Assembly (NCBI GenBank): GCA_904066235.2
Contig: CAJFCV020000002.1
Location: 11,594,001-11,658,000, forward strand
Length of the DNA stretch: 64,000 nucleotides
From: Bursaphelenchus xylophilus
Lineage: Eukaryota > Nematoda > Chromadorea > Rhabditida > Aphelenchoididae
Direction of reading: 5' to 3'
Positions 21,112 to 30,943 of the stretch are shown one piece after another. Every line of letters starts with the position of its first letter. Position 1 is the first letter of the stretch. The position numbers were made by a program, and so were the translations under genes. The notes beneath the pieces were generated by a model, which saw only the letters and a list, made by a program, of their open reading frames with translations, was not told where the DNA came from and did not search any database.

Positions 21112-23334
21112 ATGGAGTTTGGAGTAACTGAACGGTTCTTGGAGAGGCTGTCCGTTGAGGTATGTATGAAAAAATGTTTTGACTATCAAATTGTCTTTAA
21201 ATTTTGCACGCACTTTGGGCATCGGCCACATATCAATTCCTGAAAGTTTTAGCCCGAGCTTTGCAGGCGCCGCCGTGATATTCAATAATCTTTGCGGCCG
21301 AGAGAGCGCACAAAACGTGGAGAGCGAGCACAGAGAAAAACACATTTTGCCCTGATCTTTGCCAGTTACTTTAACGGCGAAAAAGAAATTTTTTCGTTTG
21401 AAAATTTTGTGTTTATACGGCTGAGAAATTTTTTGTACAGTACTTGTCGTGTTTGGAAAGCCTTCCTCACTCTACGTCCCTTCTTGCCTTCAAAGGTCAT
21501 TGAATATTTTGGCTGTGTTAGAAAAGCGTTCGGCGGAATCTTCTGGTAATGATTTGTGTTGTAGATGAACTATGACGGGCGTAATTTTGAGGAAGTCTAA
21601 ATGCCATACCATTCTTGTCATGAGAGCTAAAACTAGACCTAGGGCTTGCCGATTTCACAAAATCACATATTTTTTTTATAACTTATCTTTTCAGATTCAA
21701 GACAAAATCTTCTACAGGTTTGCGGTGCCCGAACTGATCTGCCTGCACCAGAAATTCGGTAGAAATTTTGTTTCCTTCTCTCAAAGCCATCGATTTAGGA
21801 GAATCTGTCTAATTAACGAGTTGGTTCTGGAGACTCCCGAAGTGTCTTGGCTAAACTATTTTATTGAGTAAGTTAGTTCTTTGAAAAAGAGTATTCCTCG
21901 TTTTTCAGAGTCCTAAACAATTTGAAAACCGCAATAGAAACCTACGGAATCACAGCCGGGATGGACAGAAAAAAACAAATGGGCGATGCAAACCTCTTTT
22001 CGCATATGCACAATTGCCTAAGGAATCGAAATAAAATGGTGACCGGTGATGACAAGGCGCTAGAATTTGAGATAAAGCTCAAAGTTCCGAAAGAAGCGGC
22101 CTTGCGAAGGCTGCAAGGCCCCGAAACGGAAGAAGAGACGTTGGTGATTGGGCAGAAACACGAGAGAGTTTGCTTATCGATAGCTCCCAACAGGAGCATA
22201 CAACTTTACACAGATGCATGGCAGGAGCACAGGTATTCGTTCAAGGTAAAAAAATGTCCATGCACTTCAGTAAAATACTATTGATTTGTCGGAAAAATAA
22301 TGATCACAATGTCGCCGCACCAATCGCGTCGCTCAAGCGAAAACTTTTTGATTTTACCGCGACAAAATTCATTTTCTCGGCGGCGATGCGATTTTCGATG
22401 CGACAGAGTGCTCATTATTTTCCCGACAGAGTGATAATAGTAAAAGTTACCCTTTCTTTCCATTCATGGGCAAATTCTCGCCTCAAACGACATTTTTTCA
22501 GCTAAATTCGCGCGTTGAGCAGTCCGCCTTCTACTACGACAGTCGAACAGAAACGGTCTATTTCACAGAGCTTTCCAAGATCTACAAAAAGAACTTGACG
22601 GATGACAGTGACCGTCAAGTTGTTGTGGAATCGCCCTCTTTGGGGAGGTTCTTCATGGCCGTGGATGGTCATCATTTTCACCTTGTGTGTCACAATTCTG
22701 ACGGGCTATATGTAATGTACGGCGATCTGAGGGAAGGCCGGTTTACGAGGAGTTTGTTGCAGTGGAAACAAGGATGTGTAAGCACGAGTTTTAGCGCCGA
22801 TTGCTGGCTGTGTTCATCATAAAAACTGTAGTAACTAATGTCCTTCAGATCCTGAATATCCATGGAATTGAAGACACCCTAGTAGTGCAACAAAATGACC
22901 GTATCGCTGTGTTCAGAAGTAATCTGGAGAGTCCACCCAAACTTGTTGAACGCGGCGTTGGTCCCATCGCTGTCTTGAACCCCCATTGCATCGCATTCAA
23001 CGGGATTGACGCGTTCGGTTCTTCGGTGGTGAAGGTAAGGAAAACTTATCGCAAAAAATCGTTAAGTTTCCCAAAAAGAATCTTTGCATGAACCTTGAAA
23101 AGAACGAATTTTCAGATTCTCCGAAAAACCGAAAACGGAGTGAAAGTCAGCATGATACGAAAGACGGGCGACCAGATTCGAAGGTACGCCAATCAGATCC
23201 TCGGAGTTATGTCTGGAGGCACCTTATTCGTATATCTAATTGAGGACGAAAAAGTAGATCCCTCGCTTTTATTTGAGGCCAAACCCGGGCCTCAACCGCC
23301 TCGAGGAAACATTTATTCGTTGTATGGGAGGTAG
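21112..23334 (+). CDS. F-box-like family protein F2 (412 aa, six coding exons)
   Basis: Exons 21112-21159, 21695-21867, 21909-22245, 22502-22777, 22849-23034 and 23116-23334, all GT-AG with the same phases as F1. Exon 3 (337 nt) and exon 6 (219 nt) have exactly the F1 lengths. The N-terminal F-box-like helix reads FLERLSVE then IQDKIFYRFAVPELICLH, with Pro replaced by Ser, so Skp1 binding could be weak. The middle domain carries DANLFSHMHNCL and SIAPNRSIQLY. C-terminal blocks are AFYYDSRTETVYF, MAVDGHHFHLVC, VLNPHCIAFNGIDAFG and ANQILGVMSGG. Exons 2 and 3 are separated by only 41 bp. A polyadenylation signal AATAAA lies at 23457-23462. It is head-to-tail with F1 and F3, as expected from tandem duplication. 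Confidence 0.82.
22281..22434. mobile_element. TCAGTCTGTCGGGAAAAT-type MITE in F2 intron 3
   Basis: Begins TTGATTTGTCGGAAAAATAA and ends TTTTCCCGACAGAGTGA. A 154-bp copy filling most of the 256-bp intron. Confidence 0.75.
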
Positions 23335-23526
23335 CAGTAATTTACTATATTGTTTGTTATCTAGTTTTTTGTCAGGGAGCTTTTTGTTCAGCGGGTTGAA
23401 ATTGTTTTGTAATGCTGTATGTAAATAACTGTTTTTTTTTTTTTATTATTTTGTTCAATAAAGGAGTTTTTAAACATATGTACATATTAGCCCGATTTTA
23501 ATCATCATTTTTTCAATTTTACAATA

Positions 23527-24018
23527 AAAAAAGTACTTCAAGTGCGACGCTTTTTGATGAAACTCGTATTGATATTATTTTTTTTCAAAGAAATAGGCAC
23601 GACTTTGAGCTCGTGCTTTGCAGGAATGACAGAAATTTTTAGGAAGTATATTGGCAAAAACGGGACAGCTTTTTTCTAATCATTTTATCATTTTTTTTGT
23701 ACTTTTTCCCACCGAAGACGTTTCCATAAAAATCCAGATCTTTCTATGCGAAACTGGCAAAAATAAGGCCAAAAAAGCGTCTTTTCTCTCTGACCGCTGC
23801 TCGCCTTTTGCGTTCTCTCCCATCCGCAAAGGCCGTTGAATAGATCCCAATCAGGATGCGCCTGCAAGGCATGAGTTGAAGCTTTCAAGGACTGAAGTGG
23901 GGCCTATGTATGCCTAATATACAAAGCTCTTTCCAGTGCCAGTTTAACCAAAAATTTGCACTATGCAGAAAAAATTCAAGTTTAAAAAACTGAGCGTCGC
24001 ACTTGGGGTACTTCCCCT
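23527..24018. mobile_element. AAGTGCGACGCTC-type palindromic element, diverged
   Basis: Left end AAAGTACTTCAAGTGCGACG, right end GAGCGTCGCACTTGGGGTAC. It lies between F2 and F3. Interior family blocks such as CTCTCTGACCGCT and GCGAAACTGGCAAA are recognisable. Confidence 0.7.
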
Positions 24019-24201
24019 GCAAGTGCAATTTTAATCACAAAAAACGCTGTAAGAAGAGCAGAAAGAATAAAATTCTGCTTCAAAAACAAGCTTGGATTAC
24101 GCAATACCGGGTTTTTTCTGTCGAAATAGAAAAAGAAGAACTGTTTGCCTGCCCTATACAGACGTGTGCAAGTCACTTCCAATAATCTACTCGCAGCGAT
24201 A

Positions 24202-26220
24202 ATGGCCATGACTGCTCAAGAAGCCCTCGATATGCTCAGAAGGTACCCGGCGGAGGTAGGTATTTTTCGAATTTTTGTGGGATGTACTGGGATTGCTATG
24301 TTAAAAAATGGCTAAGAATAAGCAAAATTTTCTTGTTCTGGAAGATTTCCAGAGATGTACTCAAAGAGAGACGGTCAGATATTTGATAAGAAAATCGGCA
24401 CAAAGTTATGATTAATTTCTACTTGTTTTTACCGTAAAAGGTCCAAAAAAAATTTCCGCCCAAAATTGGCAAAATTATGGCCAAAGAATATCGATATGTG
24501 TCCTATACCCAAGCCGTATGAAAATTTTAAAGGAAAGCTGGGCGTCACATTTGGGACCCTTATAACCAGAATATCTATAAAATATACCACGTCGCATTTC
24601 AAACGACACTGATTTCAGATCCGAATTCAAATTCTGAATCATTCCAAAGCCAACGATGTCGTCCGTCTGTTTGCCAACTCCAAGACCGAAGAAGACAGGA
24701 AGATGATCCTTGTTGCGCAGAATCTCCGGTTCCGGAAGATCTGCCTTATCAACGAACTCGTCGACAGAATGCCTAAAGAGGACTGGGTAACAGTCTTCAT
24801 CAAGTGAGTTTTTGATTTTTTTTTTTGATTTTTAAATTTTAAACTACAGTAAGGTTCCACTGTTTTTTTTATGAATCATTTGAAATATTTTCAGCTCCAT
24901 AAAATTCCTCAAAAAGAACTGCAACCGTCACGGAAACTGCATTCGCTTTGGAAATGGCGCTGCTGTAGAAAACATCAGTCGTTTCCTTAACTGGTACATC
25001 CAAACCCGCTATGGCAGGCCGCGAACCACCACAATAGAAGTCAACTTGATTTTGGATATACCGGTTTTGGATAAGCCGGCTCTACGAGGTCTCCAAAATA
25101 ATTCAATGGCTTATGCAACGACTTGTCAGAAAGGGCACCACGAACTTCTTGAAGTGTGCACAACAAGCTGTCAGAGTGCGAAAGCCTTAACGAACCACTC
25201 CAAAATGTTCAAGGCGAATTTTAAGGCAAGTTTACGAGGGATTTTTTGGGTACTTCGGAGATTTGGGAGGAAATTAAGAATTTTTTAACGTGTAGGAGAT
25301 TCTTCAAAATATATTTTTTTGTTTTTCAGATGTCCGGGGATCTCGAGAATTCCGCATTCTTCTACGATTCTCAGACTGAAAGCATCTACTTCACCTCATT
25401 CCAAGAGGAAACTCTAGTCTACAAGAAAAGATTGACCAAAAATAGGCCTGAAAGAGTACTGCTACGCACTGCTATGACTGGAAAATTTTACATCGCTGTT
25501 GACGGTCATCATTTTCATATGGTATGTCATCATGGTGTTGAATTATGTATGGTCTATGGAGACCTCAAAAGCCGAAAAATATTGGAGAAAACGATCAGCT
25601 GGGAGCCCGGAATGGTAAGAAAAAAACTTATTTTTTTTATTTTTTTAAAGGAGATTGAAATACAAAAAATATCATATCTTTTACATTTTTTGTAATTTTT
25701 TAATCAAAATTTCCCTCAAAAATCTCAAAAATATATTATTTCAATAAAATTTTTTTTCAGCTTCAAAACATCCACGCATTCGGCACACATTTGGTTTTGG
25801 AAGGGAGAGACAGCGTTTTGATCATGCAATGCTGTTTGAAGGGGAAGACAATAGAGAAAATTGAAGTTGGAACACGGCCATCTTTACTTCTCAACCCCCA
25901 TACATTCGTTTACCAGGCAATAGAGGGAACCAGCATGACCATGAGAGTGAGTTAAATTTCTTTGCTTTTCATTGTACAAAATATTGAAATTTTTTTAACT
26001 TTTAATTTTGATTTCATTTTAGATTCTCTCCAAGTCCCCACGAGGGATTACAATTACGACCATACCGATTGAAGCCCTCCGAATCAATCGCCATTCAAAC
26101 CAAATCCTGGGGGTTTTGACGCATAATGCGCAAAGAATGTATCTAATCGAGGACGGAAGGGAACCGGCTCTCCTGTATAGTACAAGACTTGAGAGGGAGC
26201 CTGTTGAATATTATGAATAG
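24202..26220 (+). CDS. F-box-like family protein F3 (412 aa, six coding exons, one GC-AG intron)
   Basis: Exons 24202-24255, 24619-24803, 24895-25225, 25330-25614, 25761-25946 and 26023-26220. The N-terminus, MLRRYPAE then IRIQILNHSKANDVVRLF, is the best F-box-like match of the tandem trio. C-terminal blocks AFFYDSQTESIYF, IAVDGHHFHMVC, LLNPHTFVYQAIEG and NQILGVLTHN align with F1 and F2. Exon 3 ends at AAG|GCAAGT: no GT donor is available at the position conserved in the paralogs, so this is a GC-AG intron, a minor but known class. AATAAA lies at 26319-26324. It faces NDUFAF6 tail to tail, ~270 bp apart. The function of the family is not known to me. Confidence 0.82.
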
Positions 26221-26489
26221 TTGCTTTTTTATTAGAAAAAATTTTTTGTTGATACCGGTTTTAAAAGTTTTTGTTGATACCCGTTGTTATATTTGTTACA
26301 GTTTTCATTGAATAATACAATAAAATCTATAAAAATTTTTTTGAACTTTGTTGAGATTAGCCGTAAATTTAGCTCACAATTTCAAAAAAATTTTTAACCA
26401 TTGCTCTAAAAAAAATTTGTCCAAATAACTTTACTTCCCTATAACAACAAAAAAAAATCATCTTTTCAAAATTTGTATAACAACAACCC

Positions 26490-27879
26490 CTAAAAACGAT
26501 TCCTTTTGAATCTCCACCACAAAACCGTCGCCGCAAACGGGCCATGTTGCTGCAATTCCTTGGTGAACAGACTGTAGTCCGCCCGTTTCACACACTTCAA
26601 AGCATGATCGATTTTCAAGGCTGACGCCATAAATGCCGGTCTTTTGGTTGCCGGAATTTCCGCCGACAACTTTCGAGCAGATTTAAGGCTGATTTCAGCG
26701 GTGCTGTACAAATCCTTGACTAGCGCTTTGAATGCCTCTGGGTTTTTGTTGTTGTAGACGCGATCTGGAGTGAGCCCGTGAATTTGGAGGAGGTCTTGAG
26801 GGAGCATTACTACTCCTTCTTTCAATAACGGAAGAGTCGCTCTGAAAAAAAATTATTTTTTCAAAAAAAATTTCGACTTTTTCCATAAAAAACCTTTAAA
26901 AAATCGTTATTTCAGCCTGCATAAACCGAATAAATACCCAGTAAACCATTCAAAAATTTTTATTTTCCACTTTTTCACCCAAAAAATAAAAAATTCCCGC
27001 AAAAAGTGCCTTAGCCCGATGCGGGGCTCGAACCCGCGACAGCCAGATTAAGAGTCTGGTGCTCTACCGACTGAGCTAACCGGGCACACTCGCGGCTTCG
27101 CTTCTTTTTCTTTTGGCCTTTTCGGAAAACGAAACGAAAGGCTCTTCAAGTGTTTTTTTGCGTCTTGCTCAAAAACCAACAGAAAAGTAGCGAAAAAAAC
27201 CATTTTCTCGAATTTTCAGGGCAATTCACCTTGCGACTTTTTGCAAACTCACCTCATAAGAGTGGTTACGCCCAGCGAAACTCCAATTTTGTCCGCAACA
27301 TTTTTGAGGGCCTCCGAATTTGAATCCGAGCCCAATTCCGACGCCAGCAATTGAATTAACGATGAGTTGAGAAGTTTGGAATGTTCTTCTAGGCTCGTCA
27401 TATCCTTGAAAGGTCGATCTCCGAGGGTTTGCTGTCTCGCAGTCACCAAATTCTCCAATAATATTAGTTTAGTTTGATCAATTTTGCAATTTGCCTGGAG
27501 CGCTTTGATCGTCGGTTGGCTGAAAATAAAAGCTCTTACAGTAATTCCAGACCATTCTACTGTAATTTCGCATCAAAATTTCTCTCCAGAAAATCATTTC
27601 TTACCGTGGGACTGGCCCTTTTTCCAATCCAGCCAAGATTTTCATCGAATCCTTCCAAAATTTCAGCTGATTTATCCCGTCAACTCCCGAATTCGGGCGT
27701 ATTTTAGCTCGAATCAGTGATATTTCCACATTTAGCGACAGAATTGAGAGCAAAGCGGACTTTATTTCGTTATCCTTGATCAATTGGATGGTGAGGAAAT
27801 GCTCGTAATCGTGGCGATGGACGAGTTGTCGGCAGTGGTGGAGAGGGCTTAAAACAAATGATAAGCCATTTTCATTCAT
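26490..27879 (-). CDS. NDUFAF6: NDUFAF6 homologue, complex I assembly factor (297 aa)
   Basis: Exons on the minus strand: 27879-27605, 27519-27253 and 26841-26490, with phases 2 and 2. NDUFAF6 is a squalene/phytoene-synthase-fold protein needed in mitochondria for early complex I assembly. Family matches run in order: HRHDYEHFLTIQLI and LLSILSLNVEISLIR (first helices), LKFWKDSMK, SLEEHSKLLNSSLIQLLA, GVSLGVTTLMRATLPL, then VMLPQDLLQIHGL and a helical C-terminus. The aspartate-rich motifs that bind prenyl substrates in true synthases are absent, as usual for this non-enzymatic group. Length fits the conserved domain, but no mitochondrial presequence is visible, so a short upstream exon may be missing. 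Intron 2 contains tRNA-Lys. The start is ~240 bp downstream of EMC5 on the same strand. Confidence 0.85.
27014..27085 (-). tRNA. tRNA-Lys (anticodon CUU)
   Basis: A 72-nt cloverleaf on the minus strand. GCCCGGT pairs with ATCGGGC (one weak pair), the D-arm is GCTCAGTCGGTAGAGC, the anticodon stem-loop CCAGACTCTTAATCTGG has anticodon CTT, and the T-arm is GCGGGTTCGAGCCCCGC with a perfect B-box. There is no intron. It sits inside intron 2 of NDUFAF6 in the same orientation. Confidence 0.96.
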
Positions 27880-28116
27880 TTACAAGTGTTTTCAAATAAT
27901 TTCAATAAAAATTTTTAGCTAATTCCATCAAAGTTTCCTTATTTTATCAATTTATTAGCAAAAAAAGACCGAAAACTAAAAAACTATAGCTACCGTGACG
28001 AAATCACAGTAGCCGAGACCAAAAGAAGAGCATTTAGGTTATAAATTAAGTGATATCTTACTCCAGGTTCTTGGTTTGAGCTGAGGAATGAGCAGATCGG
28101 CGGAATGCCCGAGGGA

Positions 28117-28535
28117 TCAATCGAACTTTGGCTGGAAGCATTTTGCGCGATGTTCGAAGATGTAGAAGTTGACGCGATTGCCCACCTGGTTCCAGACGCC
28201 TTTCTTGGGCTGAAAATATAACATCAGCCTCTCGTATTTAACATCAAGTTCCATCCGATATTATCCATGATTATTTTGTTCTAAAAACCAACAAAAAAAA
28301 TAAAAAATCTTACCGTTTGATCGTTTCGGATGTACTGGAATTCACCAGCAATATGGGCACAGGCAAAAACAGCGACCAGCAGCGACACGAAGGTCTGTAT
28401 TACAATATCCAGTGGAAGACTGGTGAATTCTTTCTGAACGAGCCGAAGGAAGGATCTGTGCTGAGCTGCTGAGTAGGCACAATGAGCAAGCGATACGAGA
28501 CTCAGAACACACAAAGCTTTCCACACAGTGGACAT
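28117..28535 (-). CDS. EMC5: ER membrane complex subunit 5 (EMC5/MMGT, 104 aa)
   Basis: Two exons: 28535-28314 (74 codons, phase 0) and 28209-28117. EMC5 (also called membrane magnesium transporter 1) is a two-helix core subunit of the ER membrane protein insertase. The sequence matches closely: an N-terminal hydrophobic segment (VWKALCVLSLVSLAHCAYSA), the hallmark AAQHRSFLRLVQKEFTSLP loop, a second helix (IVIQTFVSLLVAVFACAHIA) and GEFQYI. The short C-terminal exon encodes NFYIFEHRAKCF, equivalent to the conserved FY.F.HR motif. A TTTTTTTCAG acceptor 6 bp before the ATG could be a trans-splice or 5' UTR intron site. A minus-strand AATAAA (plus 27951-27956) lies 72 bp before the NDUFAF6 start. 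Confidence 0.92.
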
Positions 28536-29205
28536 AGAGCCCTGAAAAAAATTAAAATTATATTGTAGTAGGTAAGGTATGTAAAAATGGTCAGAAATTA
28601 CAGAGGAACTCGACAAATGGCAAAAAATTGGGATAATTCATAAAACTTATTCAACATTATCTCTAAAAATCTCTTGAACGCCAAAAAATCACCTTCAAAA
28701 AATGTGAAACCATCAAAACTGTTATAATAGGTACTAAAAACTAATAAAAGTATAAAAATCTGCGAAAAACAGATAGTCCAACACCTGAAATTCAAAGTCA
28801 ACTCCGATAAAACTCTTTATTCCTTTGTGGAACAAAAAATCGCTCCACTTGCGGTGAAAATACAACAGATCAACAATAAATTTCGTATGAAAACTGAACA
28901 AGTTAAAAACAGCGCCTCGATTTCGGAGGCCACAACAATGTGAGACCAGAAATTTGATTCTGAACAACGCCGGGAGCGAGAACTGGACGTGGGAGAAAGC
29001 GCTTCACGTTTGAGAAGGGACTGGTGGAATGGCAGGCATCGGCCAAGTGTAATATACAACAGATATAAAACTTAATTTTTTAAAGTTTGAATTGAAAATT
29101 CGGGAAGAAATTAGTAGTAGAATACTAGTAAAGACTCTGTATTACGATGACAACACCATTGAATTACCAATATTAATTTAGATGTCAAAAAATTCTCCAG
29201 ATCAC

Positions 29206-30315
29206 TCAAGCTTTGTCGAACGAAATTGGTTGACCACGAAATGAAGTGATACCCAGATTCCGTTGATTCGCATGTCGGTCAAATCTCTCTTCTAGCTTCT
29301 CGTTAAATCCAGCCAACGTCTTCTTGATTGTTTTCCGGAAGGTCATGAGGATAACTTTCTCAATTAGGCCCGAGAATCTTCCGTAATTCACTTCGCAGGC
29401 CACTTCTCGACGAACCTCAGTCTTGTTCTGATCCTAAAAACCGAAAATCAAAAGGAAAAAACGAGCTTACCACTGGATGATAATAACATTTCTCGTCAAG
29501 GATCAGAATGTCTCGAAATGAAACGTTTCTTGTGTATGTTGTTAGCTTCCTCGTCCTTCTATCGAATATGCTCTCCTCAATTGTTGGAATCGTCTTCACG
29601 GAAGCCAGACGACTCATCCATTTCGGGACGGCGTTCAAGAAACTGTTACCTAAAATAATATCGACATAAAAGAATGAAACAACGTGTAAGAGGTCCACAC
29701 CATTATGGAAATTATAAACTAGGTGTTTTCCTATGAATACGCCTTTAAACTGTTCAAAATGCGGCCTAAATTGAAAGAGAATAGAAGACCTAATTTTATG
29801 TGGGATGGATAAGATAATTTGAGTCAAAACAAAAAGATGGGAGTTAAACTCGCCCAAAAAACTTCAAGTACAGCTTGACAATAATATTCCCCCACTCACA
29901 AACAAAAAAGAACCAAATCAAACTCTCGAATTCCCTTTGAAACACTAAATTTTATTTTTGGCATGTATAACATAAAGGAAATCCCAAAAATAGATTATTC
30001 CCACCCTTTCAAAAAGCTATTTTAGAATTAGAAGCACCAAGCCCCTCTCTAAAAGCCCACCGGGAAAGTGCGCGTCCATCTGCCCTCACCTTCATCAAAA
30101 CAAGCCTAAAACCCAAGAGCAATCACAAAATTGAACTCACCTTTCTTCACAATCAATTTCCTGGTGATAATCTGGTCTTTTGTGATCTGTCGGTCAATCA
30201 CATCTTCGCTCATGATGTGCTTAGCATACGAGTTTGGGTATCTTTCGTAGAAGACGGTGGAGACTTCGTTGAAGGCATAGTTGAATAAATAATTCGACGC
30301 TTCCCAGAATCTCAT
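29206..30315 (-). CDS. PRELI domain protein (PRELID1/SLMO family, 193 aa)
   Basis: Exons 30315-30141, 29649-29471 and 29433-29206, with phases 1 and 0. PRELI/MSF1 proteins shuttle phosphatidic acid or phosphatidylserine across the mitochondrial intermembrane space in complex with a TRIAP1/Mdm35-type partner. The domain fills the protein: VSTVFYERYPNSYAKHI and TEDV-like SEDVIDRQITKDQIITRKL at the start, then VPKWMSRL, EESIFDRRTRKLTTYTRNV, REVACEVNYGRFSGLIE and KTIKKTLAGFNEKLEERF. All are characteristic positions of PRELID1 and PRELID3 relatives; which subgroup cannot be decided by eye. It is the first of three same-strand genes (PRELI, EMC5, NDUFAF6). Bases 28536-29205, between it and EMC5, carry no clear coding sequence. 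Confidence 0.88.
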
Positions 30316-30537
30316 TGTGGTATTTGAATCCGGAAGGGGTCTAAATATAATCGATGGTCGAAAACACGAGTCGGAATGGTAAATACGGAGGTTTCGAGAG
30401 CTGAGATGAAACACGAGAGCGAGAAAAAATCCTTCGGCCAAAACTTCTATAAAATGCGTCAGCCCTTCCGGAAAATCCGTCAGTAACTTGGCCGTTTTCG
30501 GGTAAAATACGACTGGTATGGTTTCGCTTTTATTTTT

Positions 30538-30741
30538 ATGGAATTCAGCACTCTTCGTTACATCGAAACAAATGAAATTTCAACAAGCTACAGCAGTTTA
30601 AAAGTGTGTCACGATGACGGATTTTCTGGAAAATATTTTATTTTGGGAATTGGAAGAAAAGTAGATTGGAAAGAGAAAGTGGACGAAAGATCAAGGTGTT
30701 TACGTTGCTTTGATGAGGAAATCTTATCAATGGTTGAATGA
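30538..30741 (+). CDS. Possible small protein (67 aa), unrecognised
   Basis: A single open frame from ATG 30538 to TGA 30741, with GGA-biased glycine codons as in neighbouring genes and four cysteines (KVCHDD, RSRCLRCFDE). No signal peptide, membrane segment or known domain is seen, and there is no obvious acceptor upstream. It lies between the PRELI start and the MFP2-A 3' end. It could equally be chance or part of the PRELI promoter. Confidence 0.25.
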   Translation: MEFSTLRYIETNEISTSYSSLKVCHDDGFSGKYFILGIGRKVDWKEKVDERSRCLRCFDEEILSMVE

Positions 30742-30943
30742 CCTTGTCTATGAGATCAATCGCATGTCCTTTGCTAGTATAATATAGAAAGGACAAGGTG
30801 TCTTGCCCTTTTCACTGCCGAAAACAACGTCTCGATAGTACAAGTGGCAGAGCAAGGCGTAGGAGGGCGTTTACAACAATATTCGGGGTCAAAATTCGGT
30901 CAATCTCGAACAATAAAGAACATTTACTCATTTTACGCGAACT

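Noticed and set aside
28734..29059. Overlapping minus-strand frames between PRELI and EMC5
   Set aside because: Hydrophobic by AT-rich composition; no splice sites connecting them to either gene.
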